Positions 7,707-14,898 of a DNA stretch of 41,579 nt are shown here, in pieces. The stretch lies in contig JAEUQE010000051.1 of assembly GCA_016789785.1 (NCBI GenBank), positions 1 through 41,579 of the forward strand, given 5' to 3'. The position numbers and the translations under genes are program-made. Within the stretch, counting starts at the first letter, position 1, and each line of letters opens with the position of its first letter. This DNA comes from Bryobacterales bacterium. Its GTDB lineage: Bacteria; Acidobacteriota; Terriglobia; Bryobacterales; Bryobacteraceae. The notes beneath the pieces were generated by a model. The model did not search any database, had not been told where the DNA came from, and saw nothing but the letters and a program-made list of their open reading frames with translations.

Positions 7707-9314
7707 TTGTCACGTGAATGGCTTGTTTCGCGCAAAGTGATTCTGTTGGTAAGCGCGGCTGTGTTTCCCGCGCTGGCGAACGCGCAGCCACCAAAATCGC
7801 AAGCGCAACCCGCGGCACTGCGTCTGACGGGTGTAAATAGCGTTACTGCCATCGACAATGGAGGAACGCCTCACTATGAGGTGTTGAGAGTCCGGCTCGG
7901 AATCGCGTCCCGCGCCGGTGGAGAATGTTATTGGCGCACTGAACTCTACGACTTCCACGACTCGATCCACGCACTTAATGGGAACGGCCGGCTGAAACCT
8001 GGGGTAAATACGATCACTGTTGACTTCAGCGGCCTCCGGATCCGCGCAGCCGGGCGCGACGGACCATATTCAATTGGCAGGTTCGGGATCCGCTGCGGAA
8101 AAGACCTCGTGAATGTGGAAACGCTGGCGGCCACAAAGGCGTATCTTGCCTCGCAATTCGCAGCGGCATACCCACTGGTCCTGAGCGCAAGCCCTGTAAC
8201 CATTCCAGCCGGAAGGTGGCGTAGCGTGCTCGTCAAGGATGCCTTTCCAGTTGAGAGAACGGATTCGAGTCTTGGGGAGATCTCGGAACTGCCGGATGGC
8301 GTGCGTTGCGAGCCGTACAGCTATTCGCTGGGATCGATCACAGGTTCGGTTGACAACGCCGGCCGCAGCGAACCGGTGCCTCGTTGGCAATGGACCTTCC
8401 GGCTTTTGGCTATGCCGACCGCGCGCCCCGGGAACTATCATATCCGAATGCGCGCCTATTCCGAGAAGCAGGAGGAACCGATTGCGACCATTCGCATCCC
8501 GTTGACCATCACTCCATTGGTGGGCAAGGGTGTCGCGGCCGACCCGCCCCATTTCTCCAGTTTCGGTGTGGACGGACTCAACCGCTACTTAGCAGACACC
8601 TTTGCGTGGCTGCCGGGCTCCAAGGTCACGCTGAGCGCGAAGGCCGTTACATTGCGGGAAGTACGCACCACATTTCTTGGCTGGTCCGACGGTGGCGCCA
8701 TGACGCACACGATCGTCGCCCCAGCCGGCAACGCCTCCTATGTGGCTCGCTTCCGCACCGAATTTGCAGTGGCTTTTCATGTTGAGCCCGAGGGAAGCGG
8801 CTCAGTGACGCCGCACGAAGCGGGATTCTACCCGGGCTACACGCCAATTCCTATCGCCGCGACGCCCAGCCCGGGCTGGGCGTTTGACAAATGGTTTTGG
8901 ACGGGAAGGTCGCGTGTATCCGGCGGCGCCGCCACAACGGTTGTGCTAAGTGATCCGGGCGCTGTTGTCGCCCGGTTCAAACCGGCCGGGCCTCCATCGC
9001 TGTCGTGGAAGATCGCGGGGAAAACCAGCGATAGTTGGACCCTCCGCATAACCAATAACGGGCCAAACGCAGTGCAGCGCCTCGCTTGGAAGACAATCGC
9101 TTGGAAGCAGGTTTCGGGCACGCCCTGCGAGCCAACCCTTTCGCGCCGACTACCCGACGTCAAGACGCCTTCCGCCCCGGGCGCCTCGGTCGAAGTCGAA
9201 CTGGGGGTCTATCGAACAGGGTGCCCGGCCGAAAACGCCTATTCACTGGAGGCGGGATTCTCCGCCAACCGCCAAGACATCGTCCAACTCACGCTTCCCC
9301 CCGAACGCCTCTAG
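7707..9314 (+). CDS. Secreted protein homologous to the C-terminal half of paralog A
   Basis: A 535-residue secreted protein that matches about residues 485-972 of the 3083-6001 product: LRLTGVNSVTAIDNGG, GLRIRAAGRDGPYSIGRFGI, then the two divergent InlB-type repeats (FLGWSDGGAMTHTIVAPAGN and GWAFDKWFW...ARFKPAG) and a similar C-terminal domain with paired cysteines (GTPCEPTL, RTGCPAENAY). It has its own signal peptide (VILLVSAAVFPALANA, then QPP). The start is a TTG at 7707 with AAGGGGGGAA just upstream; no in-frame ATG fits. It lies 36 bp after the previous gene and is probably co-transcribed with it. Its stop codon is followed within 20 bp by the convergent end of cinA. Function unknown. 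Confidence 0.78.
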   Translation: MSREWLVSRKVILLVSAAVFPALANAQPPKSQAQPAALRLTGVNSVTAIDNGGTPHYEVLRVRLGIASRAGGECYWRTELYDFHDSIHALNGNGRLKPGVNTITVDFSGLRIRAAGRDGPYSIGRFGIRCGKDLVNVETLAATKAYLASQFAAAYPLVLSASPVTIPAGRWRSVLVKDAFPVERTDSSLGEISELPDGVRCEPYSYSLGSITGSVDNAGRSEPVPRWQWTFRLLAMPTARPGNYHIRMRAYSEKQEEPIATIRIPLTITPLVGKGVAADPPHFSSFGVDGLNRYLADTFAWLPGSKVTLSAKAVTLREVRTTFLGWSDGGAMTHTIVAPAGNASYVARFRTEFAVAFHVEPEGSGSVTPHEAGFYPGYTPIPIAATPSPGWAFDKWFWTGRSRVSGGAATTVVLSDPGAVVARFKPAGPPSLSWKIAGKTSDSWTLRITNNGPNAVQRLAWKTIAWKQVSGTPCEPTLSRRLPDVKTPSAPGASVEVELGVYRTGCPAENAYSLEAGFSANRQDIVQLTLPPERL

Positions 9315-9334
9315 AGACCGCTAGAGAGGTGTTT

Positions 9335-10576
9335 CTACAATGCCGTCACCGCGCGCCGCAGCAGATCCAGCGCCGACTGCGTCGCAATCACCCGGATCCG
9401 GTTGCGATCGCCCGCCGCCCACTGAAAACGCCGCACATTGCACGAATCCACGGTGGCGACGCCCACAAAGAACACACCAGGCGGCTCGACCTCGTCACCC
9501 TGGCCTGGCCCCGCAACTCCCGTCACCGAAACGCCGATACTTGCGCCCACGCGCTCCCGCACCGCCTGCGCCATCGCCCGTGCCACCGGCTCGCTCACCG
9601 CTTTGTGCTGATCCAGAAACGCGCGGTCAATCCCGAGTAACTTCTCCTTGGCGTCGTAACTGTAAGTGAGAAACCCGCCCGCGAAGTAATCGGAACTGCC
9701 CGGCACCGAAGTAATTCGCTCGCCTAACATGCCACCGGTACAGCTTTCCGCGACCGCCACCGTCATTCCACGTTCCCGCAGCAGATCTCCCACCGTCTTC
9801 TCAAGCGAATCTCCGTTGCGGGAATAAACCCGGTCGCCCAATAGCGCCGCGATCGGATCGCCCACCTCCCGCAGGAGCGCCTCGGCTTCCGCTTCGGTCG
9901 AACAACGCGCCCGCAGATGCACCTGAATGTCGCCCGCGGCCGCAAGAATGGTCGTGGCCGGATTCTCGTACTTCGTATAGACCGGCGCGATCAACTGATC
10001 GAGATCGGACTCCGGCATCCCGGCCACCCGATAGAAGCGCGTGCGGATCACCTGCGCCGGAAGCAGTTCATCCAGGCGAGGCAGGCAGTGTGTCTCGAAC
10101 ATCGCCTTCAGTTCATTGGGCGGGCCGGGCAGCAGCAGAATGTGACGGCCATCGTGCTCCACCCATTGGCCCGGCGCGGTGCCACGCGAGTTCGGAAGGA
10201 TGCGCGCGCCTTCCACCACGTACGCTTGGCGACGGTTGATCTCGGACATCTTCCGGTTCATGCGCCGGAAGCGCTCTTCAATCCCATCGCAGATCGCCTG
10301 ATCGAACAGCATCGACCGCCCGCAGACCTCGGCCACGGCGTCGCGAGTCAGATCATCCTCCGTCGGGCCCAGGCCGCCTGAAAGGATCAACAGGTCGACG
10401 TTCGCCAGCGCGTGGCGCATGGCCGCCGCAAGACGTCCCCGGTGATCGCCGACGATCATCTTCATCACAACCTCGACTCCGCGAGCGTTGAGATGATCCG
10501 TGAGATAAAGAGAGTTTGTGTCGATCTTTTGCGGAGTGAGCATCTCCGAGCCGATCGCTATGATTGCCGCATCCAT
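9335..10576 (-). CDS. cinA: CinA: MoaB/MogA-like domain plus NMN deamidase-type domain
   Basis: A 413-residue CinA of normal two-domain build. Residues 1-170 are the molybdopterin-binding (MoCF) fold with SGGLGPTEDDLTRDA (66-80) and LLPGPPNE (148-155), associated in this family with ADP-ribose/pyridine-nucleotide pyrophosphatase activity. Residues from about 255 on are the PncC-like nicotinamide-mononucleotide deamidase domain, recognised by VAVAESCTGG (273-282) and GVSVTGVAGPG. The role is pyridine-nucleotide salvage in the cytoplasm. It is the last gene of the rimO-yacG-pgpA-NHL-cinA row and starts 9 bp after the preceding stop. The last 68 bp are repeated at 2837-2904. Confidence 0.93.
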   Translation of the reverse strand: MDAAIIAIGSEMLTPQKIDTNSLYLTDHLNARGVEVVMKMIVGDHRGRLAAAMRHALANVDLLILSGGLGPTEDDLTRDAVAEVCGRSMLFDQAICDGIEERFRRMNRKMSEINRRQAYVVEGARILPNSRGTAPGQWVEHDGRHILLLPGPPNELKAMFETHCLPRLDELLPAQVIRTRFYRVAGMPESDLDQLIAPVYTKYENPATTILAAAGDIQVHLRARCSTEAEAEALLREVGDPIAALLGDRVYSRNGDSLEKTVGDLLRERGMTVAVAESCTGGMLGERITSVPGSSDYFAGGFLTYSYDAKEKLLGIDRAFLDQHKAVSEPVARAMAQAVRERVGASIGVSVTGVAGPGQGDEVEPPGVFFVGVATVDSCNVRRFQWAAGDRNRIRVIATQSALDLLRRAVTAL

Positions 10577-10585
10577 CGTTGATGG

Positions 10586-11608
10586 CTAGCTTAGCAGTCC
10601 GCGGATTCCCACATCCACCTTGAAGATGGCGTTGTTGGTGGCAACCACCATCGCCTTGAACGGCGAGAACGCAAGCCCCACGATGTTCGGACCCGACAGG
10701 AACAGGCTCGCCTCGCGATCCGGGTCAATGCGAATCACGCCCTTGCGGCCACCCATGGATGCCGCCACGTACAGATTCGAATCCACGTCGAAGGCGAGTC
10801 CCTGCGGCCGCCCCAGCCCGCGGTAGAAGACGTCCACCTCGCCAGCGGGTGAGACGCGATGCACACAGTCGAAGCTCGAGGTCGTCGGTCCTGTCACGTA
10901 GAGATGGCGATCCGGGCCGAACGCGAGATGGTAGGCGGCAATCGATGGTTCCAGTGTCGCGAACACGTAAATCTGGCGCTGGCGGCTGATCTTGAAGATC
11001 GTCCCGCTCCGGTCGCCGACGTAGAGATTCTCCTCCTCGTCGAAGGCCATTCCGGTGGCAACGCCCATGCCTTCCACGTAGACCGACATGTTTCCTGAGG
11101 GCGCCACCTGATACACGATCCCGTCGTAGCGGCTCGACACATAGAGCATCCCGTCGCGATCCATGGCGAGACCTGTCGGGTTCATCATGTCCGTGACGAA
11201 CGGCTTCAGGTTGAAGTTGGTGTCGATCTGGTACACGGCAACCGGCGTCTTCTGCCCGCGCGATCCGCTGAACGTGGAGTAGATGTTGCCGAAGCGGTCG
11301 CAGGCCGGATTGGCGACGGGATGGATACTGTCCGCCACCTGAATGCCGAGGTCGCACTGCCAGGCGGGGCTCGACAGCACGCCGCTCTCGATGGTCATCT
11401 TTCCATTCGACGCCCCATCCGGGACCTTCGCGATCACCAGCGAGTTGGAGCCGATGACAATCGAGGCGGCCACGTCGCCAAACAGAACCCGCGGCCGGTC
11501 GACTCTCGCGAGGTTCTTCCCGCGAATCTGAAACTCCCCGCCAGGAATCGCCGCCGTGGGGCTCACCTGGTTGATTTCCGGACGATCGTTGTCTTTGAAA
11601 ATTGCCAT
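10586..11608 (-). CDS. IPT/TIG plus NHL-type beta-propeller protein
   Basis: A 340-residue protein without a signal peptide. Residues about 10-90 look like an IPT/TIG Ig-like domain (INQVSPTAAIPGGEFQIRGKNL, a pattern also seen in transcription factors and cell-surface receptors). The rest is a six-bladed propeller of the NHL/SMP-30 type with recurring motifs such as NPTGLAMDRDGMLYVSS, ATGMAFDEEENLYVGD and PQGLAFDVDSNLYVAA. Similar combinations are common in acidobacteria and are poorly characterised. It lies between pgpA and cinA in the same direction. The start codon has no clear ribosome binding site, and the upstream 30 bp are occupied by a 17-bp-period repeat. Confidence 0.75.
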   Translation of the reverse strand: MAIFKDNDRPEINQVSPTAAIPGGEFQIRGKNLARVDRPRVLFGDVAASIVIGSNSLVIAKVPDGASNGKMTIESGVLSSPAWQCDLGIQVADSIHPVANPACDRFGNIYSTFSGSRGQKTPVAVYQIDTNFNLKPFVTDMMNPTGLAMDRDGMLYVSSRYDGIVYQVAPSGNMSVYVEGMGVATGMAFDEEENLYVGDRSGTIFKISRQRQIYVFATLEPSIAAYHLAFGPDRHLYVTGPTTSSFDCVHRVSPAGEVDVFYRGLGRPQGLAFDVDSNLYVAASMGGRKGVIRIDPDREASLFLSGPNIVGLAFSPFKAMVVATNNAIFKVDVGIRGLLS

Positions 11609-11616
11609 CGCTTGTA

Positions 11617-11648
11617 TATCGCTAATAAAGAGGTATCGCTAATAAAGA
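11617..11648. repeat. 15-bp direct repeat, 17-bp period, over the pgpA stop codon
   Basis: TATCGCTAATAAAGA occurs at 11617-11631 and again at 11634-11648. The second copy contains the pgpA stop codon (minus-strand TAG at 11639-11641); the first fills the space before the NHL gene. Confidence 0.9.
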
Positions 11649-12109
11649 TTGAAGCATCCCGCCACGAATAAGACAAGCGCCCCATAGACGCCCGCCATCA
11701 GGTCATCCGCGACAATACCGGTGCCGCCGGGAAGCGACTCCAGACGCCGGACAGGATACGGCTTCCAGATGTCGAAGAGACGGAACAGCAGAAACGCTCC
11801 GAGCCAGCTCTTCCAGTTCCAATGGAGAGCCCCCGCCAGCGTGATCCACGTGCCCAATACCTCGTCCACTACCACGAGTCCGGGGTCCTTGCGGCCGCTC
11901 GCGTGCGCCACAATGTCCGCCGCGCGAATCGAGGGCCACACCAGCACGAGCGCGGGCAGCAGGAACGCCCATCCCGGCACGGGCAACACTTGCACCAGCA
12001 GCCAAGCCGGAATCAGCGCCCCGATCGCGCCGGCTGTGCCCGGAGCGAAGGGCGAGTAGCCGCAGCCGAACCATGTCGCGAGCAGAAATGCGGGCTTATT
12101 CTTCGTCAT
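11639..12109 (-). CDS. pgpA: Phosphatidylglycerophosphatase A
   Basis: A 156-residue inner-membrane phosphatase that dephosphorylates phosphatidylglycerol phosphate to phosphatidylglycerol. The family motifs are all present: [13 protein letters not shown] near residues 15-27, [14 protein letters not shown] in the middle, and [20 protein letters not shown] followed by [11 protein letters not shown] near the end. Three to four hydrophobic segments fit membrane location. Its start overlaps the end of yacG by 14 bp, suggesting translation from the same message as rimO and yacG. Confidence 0.92.
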   Translation of the reverse strand: MTKNKPAFLLATWFGCGYSPFAPGTAGAIGALIPAWLLVQVLPVPGWAFLLPALVLVWPSIRAADIVAHASGRKDPGLVVVDEVLGTWITLAGALHWNWKSWLGAFLLFRLFDIWKPYPVRRLESLPGGTGIVADDLMAGVYGALVLFVAGCFNLY

Positions 12110-12263
12110 CCGGTTCGCGTTGCGGTGTATGTTCCATCGGCGTGGAAATCACGTACTTCTCCGAAGCCCAATCACCCAAATCGAGCAACTTACAACGTTC
12201 GCTGCAAAATGGGAGAAATGGAGCATCCGCACTTACAGGTTTCTTACACTGCGGACACTTCAT
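12096..12263 (-). CDS. yacG: DNA gyrase inhibitor/zinc-binding protein YacG
   Basis: A 55-residue protein. It starts [11 protein letters not shown] and continues [20 protein letters not shown], the diagnostic YacG signature. Zinc ligands are C3, C6, C20 and C24. In E. coli YacG binds GyrB and inhibits gyrase. The start codon ATG (12263-12261) overlaps the rimO TGA (12262-12260) as ATGA, and its 3' end overlaps the pgpA start by 14 bp, which explains the lack of a separate ribosome binding site and implies translational coupling. The acidic tail (EPDDEE) is usual for the family. Confidence 0.92.
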   Translation of the reverse strand: MKCPQCKKPVSADAPFLPFCSERCKLLDLGDWASEKYVISTPMEHTPQREPDDEE

Positions 12264-13675
12264 AGTCTCTGGCGGGTTGCCTCCGGACTACTGCGGAGGA
12301 TATGAAAAGGGTTCGCGGGCGGTAGCGGCTGACCCTCCGGCGCCTCGTCCACAACGGCTCCAATCAGGTCGTAATCGTGAGCCTCGGTGATCCGCATGCG
12401 GCGCATCTGACCTGGCCGCAACTGGGTGCCATTGTCATCGTTGATGTAGCATACGCCGTCGATCTCCGGCGCCTGATTCGGCATGCGGGCTTCCCATAGC
12501 AGTTCGGTCTCCTGGGACGGCCCTTCCACCAGCACGTCCACCTCGGTTCCGATCAGTCGCCGGTTCCGGGCACGGGAAATCCGCCGCTGAATTGCCATCA
12601 AGCGGCGCTTGCGGTTGTTCTTCGTCCGGCCGTCCACCTTGCCATCCAGTGCGTGGCTCTTGCTCGTTTCTTCGTCGGAGTAAAGAAACACCCCCAGCCG
12701 GTCCAGTTGCGCGGCTTCCACAAACTGGCATAACTCTTCGAAATCCGCCTCGGTCTCGCCAGGAAAGCCAACGATAAAGCTGCTCCGGATGGACACGCCG
12801 GGAATCGTCTTCCGTGCGCGATCGAGCAGCTTCAGGAAGATATCGCCACTCGCGCCGCGCTTCATGCGTTTCAGCACATTCGGGCTGGCGTGCTGCAGCG
12901 GCATGTCGATGTACTTCACCAGAGACGGAGAGGCGGCGATCGTATCCAGCAGCTTCTGCGAGACGCGATTCGGATAAGCGTAAAGGAAGCGAATCCACGC
13001 GGGCTGCTTCGTTTCAAGCTGTCCCAGCCGCTCCAGCAGAAGCGCCAGTCCGTCCTTGATGCCGAGATCCTCGCCGTACGACGTCGTATCCTGGCCAATC
13101 AGATTAATCTCGCGCACTCCCTGGTCCAGCATCCGCTTCGCTTCCGCAACTACTGACTCGAAGCGCCGGCTGCGAAATGCCCCGCGAAACTGGGGAATGA
13201 TGCAGAAAGTGCAAGGATGATCACAGCCCTCGGCAATCTTCAGGTAGGCAAAATGCCGTGGGGTTGCGTACAGTCGTGGAGTCAGGTCGTGGTAAAGATA
13301 CGGCTCAGTCGAGTTCTCACCGGACGGTTCCACATCCCCGCACAATGCGGCAATGCTCTCGATCTCATTCGTCCCGATCACGTGGTCGACATCCGGGATA
13401 TCCTTCTGGATATCGTTGCGGTAACGCTCCACCAGGCAGCCGGCGACGATCAGCTTCCGCGCATTGCCGGAGCGTTTGTACTCCGCCATCTCCAGAATCG
13501 TATCCACCGATTCCTGTTGTGCGGGACCGATGAAACTACACGTGTTGACGACGATGACGTCGGCTTGCTCGGGATGGGGAGTGATCTCATGCCCGTGCGC
13601 CGACAATTGGCCCATCATCACCTCGCTGTCAACAAGGTTCTTTGGACACCCAAGGCTCACAAATCCGATTTTCAA
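12260..13675 (-). CDS. rimO: Ribosomal protein uS12 methylthiotransferase RimO
   Basis: Adds a methylthio group to the conserved aspartate of ribosomal protein S12 in the cytoplasm. The 471 residues carry the N-terminal MTTase cluster cysteines C10, C46 and C80 (LGCPKN, NTCSF, AGC), the radical SAM cluster C151, C155 and C158 ([10 protein letters not shown]) followed by IIPQFRG, which is typical of RimO rather than MiaB, and a C-terminal TRAM-type region ending about residue 445. A C-terminal extension ([20 protein letters not shown]) is slightly longer than in E. coli. It is the first gene of a minus-strand row with yacG, pgpA, the NHL protein and cinA. Confidence 0.94.
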   Translation of the reverse strand: MKIGFVSLGCPKNLVDSEVMMGQLSAHGHEITPHPEQADVIVVNTCSFIGPAQQESVDTILEMAEYKRSGNARKLIVAGCLVERYRNDIQKDIPDVDHVIGTNEIESIAALCGDVEPSGENSTEPYLYHDLTPRLYATPRHFAYLKIAEGCDHPCTFCIIPQFRGAFRSRRFESVVAEAKRMLDQGVREINLIGQDTTSYGEDLGIKDGLALLLERLGQLETKQPAWIRFLYAYPNRVSQKLLDTIAASPSLVKYIDMPLQHASPNVLKRMKRGASGDIFLKLLDRARKTIPGVSIRSSFIVGFPGETEADFEELCQFVEAAQLDRLGVFLYSDEETSKSHALDGKVDGRTKNNRKRRLMAIQRRISRARNRRLIGTEVDVLVEGPSQETELLWEARMPNQAPEIDGVCYINDDNGTQLRPGQMRRMRITEAHDYDLIGAVVDEAPEGQPLPPANPFHILRSSPEATRQRL

Positions 13676-13711
13676 GGCTGGTTACACCGAAGGAAGGAGG
13701 ACTTCTCCATC

Positions 13712-13720
13712 AGGATAGCA
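13712..13720 (-). promoter_or_regulatory. Extended -10 promoter candidate for rimO
   Basis: On the minus strand the sequence TGCTATCCT forms an extended -10 element (TGn plus TATCCT) 36 nt before the rimO ATG. The TTGCAT upstream stands only 14 nt away, too close for a standard -35. Confidence 0.35.
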
Positions 13721-13740
13721 GAATCCAATGCATGCAACAG

Positions 13741-13769
13741 AAAAGCCGCCCCTTGAGAGGGCGGCTTTT
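13741..13769 (-). terminator. Intrinsic terminator after the PEP-CTERM gene
   Basis: Perfect 11-bp inverted repeat, AAAAGCCGCCC at 13741-13751 and GGGCGGCTTTT at 13759-13769, with a 7-nt loop. The arms end in A and T tracts on both sides, so it can stop transcription in either direction; on the minus strand it follows the PEP-CTERM gene and separates it from rimO. Confidence 0.85.
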
Positions 13770-13801
13770 CCAACAAGTTCACGTCTGGGAGGCCGGAAAG
13801 A

Positions 13802-14665
13802 CTAGATCAACTGCTTGCGGCGGGCCAAACCGAGGCCGAGGAGGCTCAAGCCGATCAGGCTGATCGTAGCCGGTTCCGGAATGTCCGAAGCTGTCGCGGT
13901 GATGATGTCCACACGGAAGCCCGAGGGGTTCCGCTGCCCCGTGGGCAGATCCGCGTTGTAGACAACGAAGTCTAGCGCCAGCAAACCGCTCGTGAAATTC
14001 GCGTTGTTCACGCCGTGCACGATGCTCACATTGGTCAGCGTGCCCGAACCTTGGCCAGCGTTGCCGGAATTGGTGATCATCGAACTAAGGGGACACTCCG
14101 GATCCGAAGCGCTGTTGACTCCGCACAAGCGGATGTGCGACATGAGCGGCGCACTTCCACCGCTGTTGTTATTGTCGCTGAGCCAAGCCAACTGAATGTT
14201 GGCCGTACCGGGGTTGAGACCCATGGCAGTCAGATTGAACACCATACGGTACACGTAGAAGTCGGTCGCCGACGAAAAAATGTGGTTCGTACCCTGAATA
14301 GGATTGTTTTGATTGGCACGCGGCCCAATCCACTGCGAGTTGCCGTCGTTCGGCGCGACCCATGCCACACCATCGAGCGGATAGCTCCCGTTCGGGCCAA
14401 GAACGACATAAGTCGCGGGACCGAACGGATCAGCGGCATTTACTCCATCCTCGGCGCAAGGCACGCCGGAGCAACCGGCAGGCAATTTGATCAGCGTGTA
14501 ATGCGGATCAACCGCACCGCCAGACAGAACGGTGTTCGTCGTGCTGAAGCCAGTCGAGTACACGCCAGGGGAACCGTTCACGAAAACGCTGTTGAAATTG
14601 ATGATTGCTGCGTTCATGGTCGCCGCCATGATCGCTGCACCAGCAAGAAGCTTGAAAGTGCGCAT
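13802..14665 (-). CDS. PEP-CTERM sorting-domain exported protein
   Basis: A 287-residue exported protein. The C-terminus IPEPATISLIGLSLLGLGLA followed by RRKQLI is a classic PEP-CTERM tripartite signal (PEP motif, transmembrane segment, basic tail), which is processed by an exosortase; none is seen in this window. The N-terminal signal peptide ends near MNAA. The middle part is unrecognised and contains two cysteine pairs (SGVPCAED, RLCGVNSASDPECPL). The ATG at 14665 is chosen over an in-frame ATG at 14728 because GGAGGAG stands 4 nt before it and the signal peptide begins there. It has its own promoter and a strong terminator, so it is a single-gene unit. Confidence 0.85.
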   Translation of the reverse strand: MRTFKLLAGAAIMAATMNAAIINFNSVFVNGSPGVYSTGFSTTNTVLSGGAVDPHYTLIKLPAGCSGVPCAEDGVNAADPFGPATYVVLGPNGSYPLDGVAWVAPNDGNSQWIGPRANQNNPIQGTNHIFSSATDFYVYRMVFNLTAMGLNPGTANIQLAWLSDNNNSGGSAPLMSHIRLCGVNSASDPECPLSSMITNSGNAGQGSGTLTNVSIVHGVNNANFTSGLLALDFVVYNADLPTGQRNPSGFRVDIITATASDIPEPATISLIGLSLLGLGLARRKQLI

Positions 14666-14680
14666 TTCTCCTCCGCGAAA

Positions 14681-14694
14681 TGTCTCAAGAGACA
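14681..14694. promoter_or_regulatory. Palindrome at the PEP-CTERM transcription start (operator candidate)
   Basis: Perfect palindrome TGTCTC-AA-GAGACA. On the minus strand it begins 5 nt downstream of the -10 hexamer and so covers the expected transcription start, a typical place for a repressor site. It could also act as an mRNA 5' hairpin. Confidence 0.4.
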
Positions 14695-14699
14695 CGTTC

Positions 14700-14728
14700 A
14701 TAGTATCAAGGTACTGGCGGAAGTGCAA
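14700..14728 (-). promoter_or_regulatory. Promoter candidate for the PEP-CTERM gene
   Basis: On the minus strand, TTGCAC (14728-14723) and TACTAT (14705-14700) are separated by 17 nt, 35 nt before the chosen ATG. The -10 matches consensus at four of six positions, the -35 at three. Confidence 0.45.
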
Positions 14729-14898
14729 GAAAAATCTATCCCTAGTCCCACAACCACCGTACTATCGTGTATCCCCCTGAAGGGGGGCGGATCGGGATAG
14801 GAAAAGTCCGAGATGGCTCATTTGCGCAACTGTATACGAATCAATCACTTAGGATTAGATGCCGGGTGCGGGGGCTTGGGACATCCCGCATCGGAGTA

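Noticed and set aside
3083..9414. Integrative element or transposon between the cinA-tail repeats
   Set aside because: No integrase, transposase or terminal inverted repeats were found; only the flanking duplication is real, so it is reported as an observation and not as a mobile element.
14773..14786. CCCCC-TGAA-GGGGG hairpin between the PEP-CTERM and propeller genes
   Set aside because: Short, without a T-tract on either strand; too weak to call a terminator.
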